From Pseudomonadales bacterium (lineage in GTDB: Bacteria > Pseudomonadota > Gammaproteobacteria > Pseudomonadales > IMCC2047): a stretch of DNA of 64,000 nt. Numbering within the stretch: position 1 is the stretch's first letter; every line of letters begins with the position of its first letter. The translations under genes were made by a program, and so were the position numbers. Location: NCBI GenBank assembly GCA_024234615.1, contig JACKNY010000003.1, positions 372,001-436,000 on the forward strand, read 5' to 3'. The notes under the pieces are model-generated. The model did no database searches. It was not told the origin of the DNA and worked only from the letters and a program-made list of their open reading frames with translations. Shown in pieces: positions 44,933 to 54,631 of the stretch.

Positions 44933-45674
44933 TGCTACCGCAAAAGTCGCCCTGGTGACTGGCGCCGCTAAACGTATTGGCGCGGCGCTCGCTCGCGCAT
45001 TACATCAAGAAGGGTTCAGCATTTTAATTCATTACGACACCTCGGATACAGATGCCAAATCTCTACAAGCAGAGCTGGAAACACTTCGGCCCGATTCTGC
45101 TCATTGCCTCAGCGCCGATTTATCTGATTTTTTAGCCGTTGAACAGCTCGCTAAGGAAGCTATTTCTGTCTGGGGACATATCGATGTCTTGATTAACAAT
45201 GCGGCACGTTTTTATCCCTCCGAAGTAGGCAGCCTCACCGCAAATAACTGGGATGACCTGATCAATATCAATTTGCGAGCACCGCTATTCTTAAGCCAGG
45301 CTCTCGCGGAGACACTTAAGCATCGCCTTGGCTGTATCCTGAACCTTGTCGATATTTACGCCGAAAGACCGCTAAAAGGCCATCCTATCTACAGCATTAG
45401 CAAAGCAGGCATGACAATGTTGACCAAAAGTTTAGCTATTGAATTAGGCCCCGAGGTAAGGGTCAATGGTATTGCTCCCGGTGCGATACTGTGGCCGGGG
45501 CAGGCGGTAGATATCAACACTACCGAGAAGGAGAGAGTCCTGAACCGTGTCGCTCTGAAAAAAATGGGGAATCCGCAAGATATCTGTCAAGCAGCGTTAT
45601 TTCTGATTAACCAGGCACCCTATATCACCGGACAGATCATCAACGTCGACGGTGGCAGGACACTCAATCCATAG
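44922..45674 (+). CDS. pteridine reductase-like short-chain dehydrogenase
   Basis: The 250-aa SDR has the NADP motif TGAAKRIGAALA, NNAARFYPSEVG, and the catalytic Tyr-x3-Lys in YSISKAGMTML. The Arg in the TGAAKRIG loop and the ARFYPS segment are typical of PTR1/FolM-type pteridine reductases, which reduce dihydrofolate or dihydromonapterin. I start at ATG 44922 after a purine-rich stretch; ATG 44910 is possible. Convergent folK and folB genes follow, which supports a folate or pterin role. Confidence 0.82.
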   Translation: MSTNATAKVALVTGAAKRIGAALARALHQEGFSILIHYDTSDTDAKSLQAELETLRPDSAHCLSADLSDFLAVEQLAKEAISVWGHIDVLINNAARFYPSEVGSLTANNWDDLININLRAPLFLSQALAETLKHRLGCILNLVDIYAERPLKGHPIYSISKAGMTMLTKSLAIELGPEVRVNGIAPGAILWPGQAVDINTTEKERVLNRVALKKMGNPQDICQAALFLINQAPYITGQIINVDGGRTLNP

Positions 45675-45686
45675 CCTTGCGCCCTT

Positions 45687-46202
45687 TTATTGCGCCTGAG
45701 AAATCAACTGGTCACGCCAAACGAAATCGACTTTCCAAAGTGCTTGACGTGCTTTGTCATAGTCACGCCATAAATCGATACAGCGTTTGCCACTACCCGG
45801 TAACACCTGATCGGCGGCTATTTCAGTGAGTGGCAACAGCACATGTGCCTGCTCCACAACCTCTTTGCGTGGCAATAAAACGCCCTCATATACACCGACG
45901 CAATCCCCATAGGTCAACACATCGATATCCAGAGTTCGAGCGCTGAATTTTGGTCCACTACGATCGCGCCCATTCTGATCTTCGACCTGTTTAATCAATT
46001 GAATTAATTGATTCAAAGGTAGTGGAGTTTCTACTCCCACCACCAAATTATAAAAATCATCGCCCTTAAAACCGACTGCTGCGCTCTCATAAACCGAGGA
46101 AATACTCAGCTTTCCCAGCGACTCGGTCAACATGTCTAACGCACAACAGATGTGTTGGTGACGCTGTACGTTGCTGCCAATGCCAAGAAATACTTTAGGC
46201 AT
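45687..46202 (-). CDS. folK: HPPK, hydroxymethyldihydropterin pyrophosphokinase
   Basis: The 171-aa enzyme transfers pyrophosphate from ATP to the pterin just before the FolP step. Signature segments are FLGIGSNVQRHQHI at the N-terminus and DRSGPKFSARTLDIDVLTYG near residue 80-100 with the metal-binding Asp pair. Length is slightly above E. coli FolK (159). It follows folB by six bases. Confidence 0.94.
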   Translation of the reverse strand: MPKVFLGIGSNVQRHQHICCALDMLTESLGKLSISSVYESAAVGFKGDDFYNLVVGVETPLPLNQLIQLIKQVEDQNGRDRSGPKFSARTLDIDVLTYGDCVGVYEGVLLPRKEVVEQAHVLLPLTEIAADQVLPGSGKRCIDLWRDYDKARQALWKVDFVWRDQLISQAQ

Positions 46203-46208
46203 AACAAC

Positions 46209-46562
46209 TCACTTTTTTTGTCGCTCAATAATGATTCCAACATCGCGCGCGCCCCTGACAGCACCTGGCTTACTCAGCCGTAAGCGCAACCAAGGCACGT
46301 TAAATTCCTCCAACACGATCTTTGCCACCTGCTCGGCCATCGCCTCAACTAACAGAAACTCGCTCCCACTAATGAAGCTAATCAGCCGTTTGGAAACTGC
46401 CTTGTAGTCCAGGGTGTCTTTAATATCATCGCTTTTCGCAGCCTGCTGAATATCAGTCGCCATCTCCAAATCGAGGTTTACAACCTGTTTTACTTCCCGT
46501 TCCCAGTCATAGATTCCTATCAAAGTCTCAACTTCCAACTCACGGATGTAGACAATATCCAT
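46209..46562 (-). CDS. folB: dihydroneopterin aldolase
   Basis: The 117-aa enzyme cleaves dihydroneopterin to the hydroxymethyl pterin used by FolK. The N-terminal IVYIRELEVETLIGIYDWEREV segment in part, the central DYKAVSKRLISFI and the conserved Glu/Lys residues near the end (LSKPGAVRGARDVGI) are family features. It lies six bases before folK and 21 after the tsaD start side, so tsaD-folB-folK probably form one minus-strand operon. Confidence 0.94.
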   Translation of the reverse strand: MDIVYIRELEVETLIGIYDWEREVKQVVNLDLEMATDIQQAAKSDDIKDTLDYKAVSKRLISFISGSEFLLVEAMAEQVAKIVLEEFNVPWLRLRLSKPGAVRGARDVGIIIERQKK

Positions 46563-46583
46563 AGATTTCCTGCTCTTAATTAG

Positions 46584-47630
46584 TCAACGAATCATCTGAT
46601 TTTCAATAGCTTCCAACTCTTCCAATGGCCAGCGCGGACGGCAAACAATTTCCAGACTCTCACGCTGTCCAGCTAAAAGCCGCTGGCAACCCGCAAAGGC
46701 AATCATCGCACCATTATCTGTGCAAAATTCCGGGCGCGCATAATACAGTTTTTTCCCAGGGTTTTTCTCAAGCATTTCATGCAAGCCCTCCCGTAATCGG
46801 CGGTTAGCACTGACGCCGCCAGCGATCACCAGTGTGTCATGACGGGCATGTTCTAACGCTCGCTTGCATTTGATGACTAAGGTTTCCACCACGGCCGTCT
46901 CAAAGGCTAACGCTATATCAGCCCTGAGCTGCTCATTTAAAGCTACTTCCCGGCACTGTTCGGCAATACAGTTTCTGGTGTAAGTTTTTAGCCCGCTAAA
47001 GCTAAAATCCAAACCGGGGCGATCCACCATCGGTCGCGGAAAGACAAATCTTCCGGGTGTACCTTTTTCTGCCAGGGCTGCTATCGCTGGCCCACCTGGA
47101 TAATCTAAACCAAGCATTTTCGCAGCTTTATCAAAAGCTTCTCCGGCGGCATCGTCAACCGACTCACCCAATAATCGATAGCATCCGATACCCTGTACAT
47201 CAATCAATTGCGTGTGCCCGCCGGAGACCAACAGTGCCACAAAGGGAAAATTAGGTGGCGTGCTTTCCAGCATCGGCGCTAGCATGTGTCCTTCCATGTG
47301 ATGCACGCCCAATGCCGGCACTTGCCAAGCAAACGCCAAGGATTTCGCCACTGATGCTCCAACCATTAGTGCACCGATCAGCCCAGGGCCAGCAGTATAG
47401 GCAATGCCATCGACCTCATCAGCACTACAATTTGCTTGCTGCAATACGTCTTTAATCAGTGGAATTACTCGGCGCACATGATCGCGCGAAGCCAACTCGG
47501 GAACCACGCCACCGTATTCCAAATGCAAATCCACTTGGCTATAAAGCGCCTCTCCTAACAGACCCAGCTCACTGTCATAGAGCGCAATACCTGTCTCATC
47601 GCAGGATGTTTCGATACCCAATACTTTCAT
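46584..47630 (-). CDS. tsaD: tRNA N6-threonylcarbamoyltransferase TsaD
   Basis: Transfers the threonylcarbamoyl group to A37 of ANN-decoding tRNAs, acting with TsaB and TsaE. The 348-aa ASKHA-fold protein has IETSCDETGIALYD, the metal site HHMEGHML near residue 110, and LLVSGGHTQL with GESVDDAAGEAFDK. The C-terminal NGAMIAFAG is also conserved. It is divergent from rpsU, the classical arrangement in gammaproteobacteria. Confidence 0.97.
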   Translation of the reverse strand: MKVLGIETSCDETGIALYDSELGLLGEALYSQVDLHLEYGGVVPELASRDHVRRVIPLIKDVLQQANCSADEVDGIAYTAGPGLIGALMVGASVAKSLAFAWQVPALGVHHMEGHMLAPMLESTPPNFPFVALLVSGGHTQLIDVQGIGCYRLLGESVDDAAGEAFDKAAKMLGLDYPGGPAIAALAEKGTPGRFVFPRPMVDRPGLDFSFSGLKTYTRNCIAEQCREVALNEQLRADIALAFETAVVETLVIKCKRALEHARHDTLVIAGGVSANRRLREGLHEMLEKNPGKKLYYARPEFCTDNGAMIAFAGCQRLLAGQRESLEIVCRPRWPLEELEAIENQMIR

Positions 47631-47710
47631 TCCAAAACAACCTTACTTAAAGCAACTCTCAGTTAAGTGCCAACAATTCAAAGAAAACCTGCACATTGAC
47701 TGCTAAAATT

Positions 47711-47739
47711 TTGCAATTCCTTGCATTTGGGATTAGAAT
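47711..47739 (+). promoter_or_regulatory. sigma70 promoter of the rpsU operon
   Basis: TTGCAA at 47711-47716 and TAGAAT at 47734-47739 are 17 bases apart; transcription should start near 47746. A GC-rich discriminator (GCGCGCCCC) follows, as expected of a growth-rate-controlled promoter. No LexA box is present here, unlike the E. coli operon. Confidence 0.65.
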
Positions 47740-47840
47740 GCGCGCCCCTAGGTATGCAGGTATGGGAACTTATTAGGTGCGGGGTTTTACCAAATTGACC
47801 CGCTAATTGGAACACAAAAGCTTAAAAATAGGTAAGATTA

Positions 47841-48056
47841 ATGCCTTCAGTAAAAATGAAAGAGAATGAACCCTTTGATATCGCATTACGTCGTTTTAAA
47901 CGCTCTTGCGAAAAGGCTGGCGTATTGGCTGAAGTCCGTCGCCGTGAGTTTTATGAAAAACCCACCTGGATACGTAAACGCAAAGCCGCAGCAGCAGTTA
48001 AGCGTCACGCGAAAAAAGTGCAGCGCGAGAACCGTCGCATGGAACGCCTGTACTAG
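47841..48056 (+). CDS. rpsU: 30S ribosomal protein S21
   Basis: The 71-aa very basic protein (PSVKMKENEPFDIALRRFKR, then KPTWIRKRKAAAAVKRHAKK) is identical in design to E. coli S21. It helps base pairing of mRNA with the 16S 3' end. First gene of the macromolecular synthesis operon rpsU-(yqeY)-dnaG-rpoD; AGGTAAG upstream of ATG is the ribosome site. Confidence 0.97.
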   Translation: MPSVKMKENEPFDIALRRFKRSCEKAGVLAEVRRREFYEKPTWIRKRKAAAAVKRHAKKVQRENRRMERLY

Positions 48057-48118
48057 TTAGTATAGAAACAGTTATTAGCACCAGCTCTATCAGCATCCCC
48101 CTAAAGCCAGGTTGCACC

Positions 48119-48565
48119 ATGTCTGAATTGAAACAACGCATTACCGAGGCAATGAAAGTCGCCATGCGTGCAAAAGATAAGGAGCGGCTTGGCGCTATTC
48201 GATTAATGCTGTCAGAATTTAAGCGCATCGAAGTTGACGAGCGTATCGAGCTGGACGAGGCTCGTATTCTTGCGGTGCTTGATAAAATGTTGAAACAACG
48301 CCGCGACTCTATTCAGCAATTTGAAAAAGCGCAACGTCAGGATCTGGCGGACATCGAAATTGCCGAAATCAAAGTGATTCAGGAATTTATGCCCGCAGCG
48401 CTGAGCCAGGCGGAAATAACCCAGCTTATCGACCAAGCGATTGCCAGCACTGGCGCAAGCTCTATTAAAGATATGGGCGCACTGATGGCAGTGCTCAAAC
48501 CACAGCTACAGGGCAAAGCCGATATGGGCCAAGTCAGCCAGCTGATAAAAAATCGTTTTGGCTAA
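48119..48565 (+). CDS. GatB/YqeY domain protein
   Basis: The 148-aa helical protein is of the YqeY family, related to the tail domain of the amidotransferase subunit GatB (start LKQRITEAMKVAMRAKDK, end MGQVSQLIKNRFG). It is thought to help tRNA-dependent amidation or bind tRNA, but the role is not established. The place between rpsU and dnaG is common in Pseudomonas-type gammaproteobacteria. Confidence 0.93.
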   Translation: MSELKQRITEAMKVAMRAKDKERLGAIRLMLSEFKRIEVDERIELDEARILAVLDKMLKQRRDSIQQFEKAQRQDLADIEIAEIKVIQEFMPAALSQAEITQLIDQAIASTGASSIKDMGALMAVLKPQLQGKADMGQVSQLIKNRFG

Positions 48566-48679
48566 AGACCCTTTAAAATAGGTAAGCTCCAAAAGCACTT
48601 CTAACAACTTGGCTGTAACTTGTTTGGTGTGCGATACAAAGATTCCCTTATAAAATACTTACGGCGATAATAGGCTGCA

Positions 48680-50530
48680 ATGGCTAGCCGCATTCCTCAA
48701 AATTTTATTGATGACCTGCTCGACCGTACCGACATTGTCGAACTGGTTGACGCACGTATTGGTTTGCGCAAAAGCGGTCGTAATTACACGGGCCTGTGCC
48801 CTTTTCACCAGGAAAAAACACCCTCCTTTAGCGTCAGCCCGGACAAACAGTTCTACTACTGTTTTGGCTGCGGCGCTGGCGGCAATGCGATTGGCTTTCT
48901 GATGGAATTTGACCGTCTCGAATTCCGCCCTGCTGTAGAAGAGTTAGCCAAGAAAGCCGGGCTAGAAGTACCCCAGAATGCCAGTCCGATAAACCCAGAT
49001 ATACAGAAAAAACAAAACTCCCTGTTTCAGCAATTGCAGAGGGCGCAGGCTTATTATCAACAACAATTACGAGAGCATCCGCAACGCAACCGCGCCATCG
49101 ACTACCTTAAAAACCGAGGTGTCAGCGGCGAAATCGCTAAAACTTTTGGTATCGGCTATGCACCACCAGGTTGGAATAATCTTGGCAAAACGCTGTGCGC
49201 AACAGAGGATGACGAACAGCAGCTGATCCAAGCAGGCATGCTGATAGTTAAAGATGAGCGTTCACATACGGACAAAAAGGAAACCTATGATCGCTTTCGT
49301 GATCGTATTATCTTTCCGATTCGTGATAATCGTGGGCGCACAATTGCCTTTGGCGGCCGCGTCTTAGGTGACGATAAACCCAAATACCTGAACTCCCCTG
49401 AATCCCCAGTATTCAGCAAAGGCCGAGAACTCTACGGCCTCTATGAAGCGCGTCAGACTAACAGCCGTCTGACCCAGCTCATCATAGTCGAAGGCTATAT
49501 GGACGTAGTCGCGCTGGCACAGCACGATATCCTGAATACCGTCGCCACTCTGGGCACTGCTACCAGTCGTGATCATTTAACCAAACTTTTTCGTATGGTG
49601 TCAGAAGTGGTTTTTTGCTTTGACGGCGATAAAGCAGGACGGCAAGCAGCTGAACGTGCGCTGGATAATGCACTACCAGTAATGGAAGATGGCCGACAGA
49701 TACGCTTCATGTTTTTACCCGAAGGCGAAGACCCTGACTCCATCGTACGCAAAGAAGGCAAAGCCGCTTTTCTTGCACGCATCGATAACGCCCTACCACT
49801 ACCCGAATTTTTCTTCGACTCTTTACGCCAACTGGCGGATATCGGCACACTGGACGGTAAAGCGCGATTCAGCAAGCTAGCGTTAAAAAAACTGCAACCG
49901 ATGCCTAACGGTGTACTGCGCCAACTTATGCTGGATCAGCTCGCTAATCTTAGCAATCTATCATTAGACCGATTACTGGAATTTGCGCCGGATGAACCCT
50001 CGCCGCCGATAGACAGCTATGTCGATGACAAACAACCCCATTCCGCCAGGTCGAAAAATAATCGTCCGCAAATGCGAAGAACGCAAAATCCACCGCGACG
50101 GAATGTCAGAACGCCCATTGAGTGGGTAACTCTTTCACTTTTACACCACCCACAATTTGTTGAGCACCTGGATGATTATCCTGATTTAACGGCCACTGAT
50201 ACTCCTGGTATTGATTTATTACGCGAACTCATCCAGCTATTACGAGCAAACCCATCACTTAATCCCGGCGGAATTATTGGGTATTGGCAAGGCTCACAGC
50301 AGCAAGCTCACCAAGAAGAAATCGCCCGACTGGCAGCCACCGAGCTACCCGTCAAAGATAAAGATCGTTTAAAAGTGGAGTTTTTGGACGCGCTTAAACT
50401 TATCGCTAGCCAACACCAAGAAAAGGCTTTGGATTATCTATTACAGAAAGCAAAAACTGAGCCACTATCAGAACAAGAAAAAAAAGATTTAGGGCGGCTT
50501 TTGACAAAAAAAAGCCACTTATCGGAATAA
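48680..50530 (+). CDS. dnaG: DNA primase
   Basis: The 616-aa enzyme synthesises RNA primers at the fork. The zinc-binding domain CPFHQEKTPSFSVSPDKQ...YYCFGCG starts near residue 40, with Cys, His, Cys and Cys ligands. The RNA-polymerase basic domain follows. The TOPRIM domain has VEGYMDVVAL near residue 270 and FDGDKAGRQAA. The C-terminal helicase-binding domain is preceded by a basic Asn/Arg/Pro-rich linker near residues 445-475. Normal length. Confidence 0.97.
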   Translation: MASRIPQNFIDDLLDRTDIVELVDARIGLRKSGRNYTGLCPFHQEKTPSFSVSPDKQFYYCFGCGAGGNAIGFLMEFDRLEFRPAVEELAKKAGLEVPQNASPINPDIQKKQNSLFQQLQRAQAYYQQQLREHPQRNRAIDYLKNRGVSGEIAKTFGIGYAPPGWNNLGKTLCATEDDEQQLIQAGMLIVKDERSHTDKKETYDRFRDRIIFPIRDNRGRTIAFGGRVLGDDKPKYLNSPESPVFSKGRELYGLYEARQTNSRLTQLIIVEGYMDVVALAQHDILNTVATLGTATSRDHLTKLFRMVSEVVFCFDGDKAGRQAAERALDNALPVMEDGRQIRFMFLPEGEDPDSIVRKEGKAAFLARIDNALPLPEFFFDSLRQLADIGTLDGKARFSKLALKKLQPMPNGVLRQLMLDQLANLSNLSLDRLLEFAPDEPSPPIDSYVDDKQPHSARSKNNRPQMRRTQNPPRRNVRTPIEWVTLSLLHHPQFVEHLDDYPDLTATDTPGIDLLRELIQLLRANPSLNPGGIIGYWQGSQQQAHQEEIARLAATELPVKDKDRLKVEFLDALKLIASQHQEKALDYLLQKAKTEPLSEQEKKDLGRLLTKKSHLSE

Positions 50531-50651
50531 ATAACTTATTAAAGCCCAAGCCCTTGAATTATTAACATTAAGCCGCATAATTTACTAGCATCCTAACCTC
50601 GAAATCATTATACTTTCGGCCCTTTTGTGTCGAGTCCTCAGCAGGTCAACT

Positions 50652-52502
50652 ATGGTAGATACTTCGGAACAAAAATCCCGATTGAAAGATCTTATCGCAC
50701 GCGGTAAGGAACAGGGCTATCTGACTTACGCAGAGGTTAATGACCATCTTCCGGAGGACATTTCAGATCCTGATCAAGTAGAAGACATTATTCGCATGAT
50801 CAATGATATGGGCATCACCGTGGATGAGGTGGCGCCAGATATGGAAGCCCGCCTCCTCACTGATGCCGCTGATGATGATGTTGCCGAAGAAGCCGCTGCT
50901 GCATTAGCAGCCGTCGAGAGCGATGTTGGTCGAACCACCGATCCAGTACGCATGTATATGCGCGAAATGGGTACTGTGGAACTTCTTACCCGTGAAGGTG
51001 AAATCGTTATCGCCCGGCGTATTGAAGAAGGTATTCGCGAAGTAATGACTGCACTTGCGAGCTTTCCTGAAGCCGTTCAGTCCATTCTTACTGCATACCA
51101 TACTGCCATTGCAGAAGAGGGTCGCATTAGCGATATTTTAAGCGGTTACATTGATGACGATGGCGGTGAAATACTACCACCGGCAGCTAATTCACCAGAT
51201 GCCGCAAAAGCGAATAATAAAGACAATGATGATGACGATGACGATGATGACGACAGCGATAGCTCAGATAGTGATGATGAGGTAGAACGCGGTCCCGACC
51301 CAGAAGAAACCGCCCGGCGTATGGGTGAGCTTGAAGTACAGCTCAAAAAAGTTAACGAAGCCGTCAAAAAGTATGGCTCCGGTTCACCAAAGGCACGCGC
51401 TCAACAGGCTATATTAGGCGAAATATTTTCACCGTTTAAATTAACACCTCGCCACTACGAACGACTTGTTAACCACATTCGCACGGCGCTTACCTTTATT
51501 CGTGAACAAGAGCGTTTCGTACTACACACCTGTACACGTACGCTCAAAATGCCGCGTAAGCTCTTTATCAAAAAATTTATGGGCAACGAAACCGATTCAG
51601 CTTGGCTTGACGAGATGATCGCTGGCGGTCACGAGTTTTCCGAAGGGCTGGAGCAGTATCGAGGCGACATTGTGCGCGCGCAGAAAAAACTCAAGCAGAT
51701 GGAAAGTAGCCTAAGTATTAGTATTGCCGAAGTGAAGGAAATCAATCGCCATATGTCGATTGGTGAGGCCAAGGCGCGACGCGCGAAAAAGGAAATGGTG
51801 GAAGCCAACCTGCGACTAGTGATCTCCATCGCCAAGAAATATACCAATCGCGGCCTGCAATTTCTTGATCTAATTCAGGAAGGTAATATTGGCCTGATGA
51901 AGGCCGTAGATAAATTTGAATACCGTCGCGGCTATAAGTTCTCAACTTATGCCACCTGGTGGATTCGCCAAGCAATCACTCGTTCGATTGCAGATCAAGC
52001 AAGAACTATTCGAATTCCTGTACACATGATTGAGACGATTAATAAGCTCAACCGAATTTCCCGGCAAATGCTACAGGAGATGGGTCGTGAGCCGACACCG
52101 GAAGAACTCGGTGAGCGGATGGAGATGCCGGAAGATAAAATCCGTAAAGTACTAAAAATTTCAAAAGAACCTATTTCCATGGAAACGCCGATTGGCGATG
52201 ACGAAGATTCCCATCTGGGGGATTTTATCGAAGACATCAACATCGACTCGCCAATTGACTCAGCGACAGGCTCAGGTTTGAAAGAAGCAACCAAAGACGT
52301 CTTAGCTGGACTGACCGCACGGGAAGCAAAGGTACTGCGTATGCGCTTCGGCATCAATATGAATACCGACCATACCCTGGAAGAAGTGGGCAAACAATTC
52401 GACGTCACCCGTGAGCGAATTCGACAAATTGAAGCCAAAGCACTTAGAAAACTGCGCCACCCGAGCCGTTCAGAGCACCTGCGTAGCTTCCTGGATGATT
52501 AG
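50652..52502 (+). CDS. rpoD: RNA polymerase sigma factor RpoD (sigma70)
   Basis: The 616-aa primary sigma factor shows region 1.1 (SRLKDLIARGKEQGYLTYAE), region 1.2 (DPVRMYMREMGTVELLTREGE), and a non-conserved insert with a run of nine Asp. Regions 2.1-2.4 (ANLRLVISIAKKYTNRGLQ, FSTYATWWIRQAITR), region 3 and region 4 (VTRERIRQIEAKALRKLR) follow. I start at ATG 50652 (VDTSEQKSR), nine codons into the open frame, where AGCAGG gives a ribosome site. It closes the rpsU-dnaG-rpoD operon; a tRNA gene follows. Confidence 0.98.
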   Translation: MVDTSEQKSRLKDLIARGKEQGYLTYAEVNDHLPEDISDPDQVEDIIRMINDMGITVDEVAPDMEARLLTDAADDDVAEEAAAALAAVESDVGRTTDPVRMYMREMGTVELLTREGEIVIARRIEEGIREVMTALASFPEAVQSILTAYHTAIAEEGRISDILSGYIDDDGGEILPPAANSPDAAKANNKDNDDDDDDDDDSDSSDSDDEVERGPDPEETARRMGELEVQLKKVNEAVKKYGSGSPKARAQQAILGEIFSPFKLTPRHYERLVNHIRTALTFIREQERFVLHTCTRTLKMPRKLFIKKFMGNETDSAWLDEMIAGGHEFSEGLEQYRGDIVRAQKKLKQMESSLSISIAEVKEINRHMSIGEAKARRAKKEMVEANLRLVISIAKKYTNRGLQFLDLIQEGNIGLMKAVDKFEYRRGYKFSTYATWWIRQAITRSIADQARTIRIPVHMIETINKLNRISRQMLQEMGREPTPEELGERMEMPEDKIRKVLKISKEPISMETPIGDDEDSHLGDFIEDINIDSPIDSATGSGLKEATKDVLAGLTAREAKVLRMRFGINMNTDHTLEEVGKQFDVTRERIRQIEAKALRKLRHPSRSEHLRSFLDD

Positions 52503-52504
52503 CC

Positions 52505-52533
52505 TGGTCAAAAATAATACAGCACATTATAAT
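52505..52533 (+). promoter_or_regulatory. promoter of tRNA-Ile2
   Basis: TGGTCA (52505-52510) and TATAAT (52528-52533) with a 17-base spacer. It lies between the rpoD stop and the tRNA, giving a start near 52540. Confidence 0.55.
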
Positions 52534-52589
52534 GCGCTGCGCCGTTATTACCCCTAAATCAGAAGAATTATCTCTGAAAAAGTAAGAAT

Positions 52590-52666
52590 GGGCCTTTAGC
52601 TCAGTTGGTTAGAGCATCCGACTCATAATCGGCAGGTCCCCAGTTCAAGTCTGGGAAGGCCCACCA
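52590..52666 (+). tRNA. ileX: tRNA-Ile2(CAU), lysidine-dependent
   Basis: A 77-nt tRNA with anticodon CAT at 52624-52626 and encoded CCA. It differs from elongator tRNA-Met: the acceptor arm GGGCCTT/AAGGCCC has C4:G69 and C5:G68, the pairs that TilS uses to tell tRNA-Ile2 from tRNA-Met. The location next to rpoD also matches ileX of E. coli. The wobble C should become lysidine and read AUA. Elongator Met is the alternative. Confidence 0.8.
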
Positions 52667-52987
52667 TTCACTGCCTTACAACACGGCGTCCTTTGGCTTG
52701 ACTTAAAACCATGATCGCTCGTCCACCTTTATTCCTAAAACTAACTCCACGCTTAACAACGACTTAATGCAGACCGCCGACCTACCCCCGCAAAGGGCAG
52801 GCTCATTAAAAGTAAGTGCCCATTTACCTTTCATCTATTAATTCCAGCCTTTACATTTTAATATCCTTGGCAATCTGTTCTCCTGTTAGCATTTCCACTC
52901 CTTTCACAATTTAGTACAGTACAGCTTTTATGATTTGTGGCTAAACCAATCCACCATCCTGTTTCGTCCACAGGAAAGGAGTTTTGA
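52667..52987. other. gene-free stretch between tRNA-Ile2 and the M48 protease gene
   Basis: A 321-base stretch with no convincing coding frame on either strand. GTACAGTACAGC near 52914 is a short direct repeat and may be part of the promoter for the next gene. GGAAAGGAG before 52988 is the ribosome site of that gene. Nothing else stands out. Confidence 0.4.
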
Positions 52988-54553
52988 ATGAAAAGGATAG
53001 TGACTCGTCTATCTATCGTCATTTTTTTTCTGACAGCCGTCGGTTGTAGCGTCAACCCCGTTACCGGCAAAAATGAACTGTCCCTTGTTTCGAACTCCCA
53101 GGAAATCGCTATCGGCGAGCAAAATTACCGCCCCTCTCAGCAAGCACAGGGCGGTATTTATTATATCGATCCCAATTTACAGAGCTACATTAAAGAAGTA
53201 GGTAATAAACTAGCAGCAGTGAGCGACCGCCCAGACTTACCTTACGAGTTTGTGGTACTGAATAACTCGGTACCTAATGCCTGGGCGCTTCCCGGTGGTA
53301 AGATCGCCATCAATCGAGGCCTGCTGTCACACCTCGACAATGAAGCAGAATTGGCGGCCGTCCTTGGACATGAAATTGTTCATGCCGCAGCCCGGCATAG
53401 TGCTGCACAAATGACTCGCGGTACTTTTATAGGTGCTGGCGCACAAATACTTGGACTTACTCTAGCCGATAGTAACTACAGTCAACTCGCTAATACTGCC
53501 ATTCAGGTTGGCGCTGCCGCCTGGATGGCAAGGTATGGTCGCTCAGCAGAGTTAGAGTCTGATTACTATGGAATGGAATATATGTCGAAGGCGGGCTATG
53601 ACCCGTACGGCGCCGTTCGATTACAGCAAACTTTTGTCAAACTAAGCGAGGGCCGACAAACTGATTTTATTAGCGGGCTATTCGCGAGCCACCCTCCCTC
53701 CCAGGAGCGGGTCGAGGCTAATACAGAAAAAGCAAAAAGTCTGCCCAAAGGGGAGCTGTACGTAAGCCGCTATCAAAGCAAGATAGCTCAGTTGAAAAAA
53801 GATGCACCTGCCTATAAGGCGGAGGAGGAAGCAATCAAGGCTTTACAGCAAAAAAATCCCAAGCTTGCGCTGACATACTTGGATAAAGCGATCAAAATTC
53901 AACCCAAAGACGGCTATTTTTGGGAACTACGCGGGCACGCCTGGAAAATGCAAAAAGATCCCAATAATGCTGAAAAAGCCTTTACGACCGCTATCGATAA
54001 GAACCCCAACCTGTTTAGTCATTACTTGGCACGAGGAGTGTTGCGTTACGAACAAAAAAAACAGGCTCTGGCCCGTCAGGATCTCGAACATAGTAATCAA
54101 CTGCTACCGACTCAAGCCGCAAGTTTTATACTCGGCGAGCTATCCCTTAAAGATAACGACCAGGCGGCTGCACTAAAGTACTACCAAAGTGCGGCAACTT
54201 CTGGCGGCGATTTGGGACAACAGGCTATGTCAAAAATAACCATGCTGGAGTTGCCAAAATCTCCCAGCAAATATGTGTTAAGCAAAGCCTACTTGAGTGA
54301 AGATGGATATTTGATGATCGCGGTTAAAAACCAAGCGAACATTGCAGTCACAGCAGTTACCCTTAAACTGGATAAAATGGTAAACGGTTATCCCGTTGGC
54401 GCTACCGCCAACTTCACGCTGCCAGGAGCACTTGAACCGGGTCAGCAACAGGCGATAAAAACAACCTTTGGCCCCTTCAAAACAGCGGATGAAGCTGGAC
54501 AATACCGCACTGAAGTCATAGCAGCACAAGCAGTTGGCTCGTTAAACCAGTGA
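52988..54553 (+). CDS. M48 family metalloprotease lipoprotein with TPR repeats (BepA/LoiP-like)
   Basis: The 521-aa protein has a lipoprotein signal peptide ending LTAVGC (lipidated Cys near residue 20) and CSVNPVTGKNEL, which is typical of this group. The zinc site is HEIVHAAARH near residue 130, with the third ligand in ELESDYYG. TPR-like helices follow (near residues 275-400). It ends with a beta-rich domain. BepA-type proteases degrade stalled outer-membrane proteins such as LptD. A strong ribosome site precedes the ATG. Confidence 0.92.
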   Translation: MKRIVTRLSIVIFFLTAVGCSVNPVTGKNELSLVSNSQEIAIGEQNYRPSQQAQGGIYYIDPNLQSYIKEVGNKLAAVSDRPDLPYEFVVLNNSVPNAWALPGGKIAINRGLLSHLDNEAELAAVLGHEIVHAAARHSAAQMTRGTFIGAGAQILGLTLADSNYSQLANTAIQVGAAAWMARYGRSAELESDYYGMEYMSKAGYDPYGAVRLQQTFVKLSEGRQTDFISGLFASHPPSQERVEANTEKAKSLPKGELYVSRYQSKIAQLKKDAPAYKAEEEAIKALQQKNPKLALTYLDKAIKIQPKDGYFWELRGHAWKMQKDPNNAEKAFTTAIDKNPNLFSHYLARGVLRYEQKKQALARQDLEHSNQLLPTQAASFILGELSLKDNDQAAALKYYQSAATSGGDLGQQAMSKITMLELPKSPSKYVLSKAYLSEDGYLMIAVKNQANIAVTAVTLKLDKMVNGYPVGATANFTLPGALEPGQQQAIKTTFGPFKTADEAGQYRTEVIAAQAVGSLNQ

Positions 54554-54631
54554 GTCGCTAAATCGGCATAGATGCTTACCCTTAAAGCAAACTTATCAGG
54601 TTTCCAGACGCAATGTCAGACAGGTTGTCGC

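Noticed and set aside
47640..47840. LexA box upstream of rpsU as in E. coli
   Set aside because: No CTG-N10-CAG palindrome is present in this promoter region.
50904..51367. Antisense open frames within rpoD (Ser-rich)
   Set aside because: They are shadows of the Asp-rich codons of rpoD on the opposite strand.
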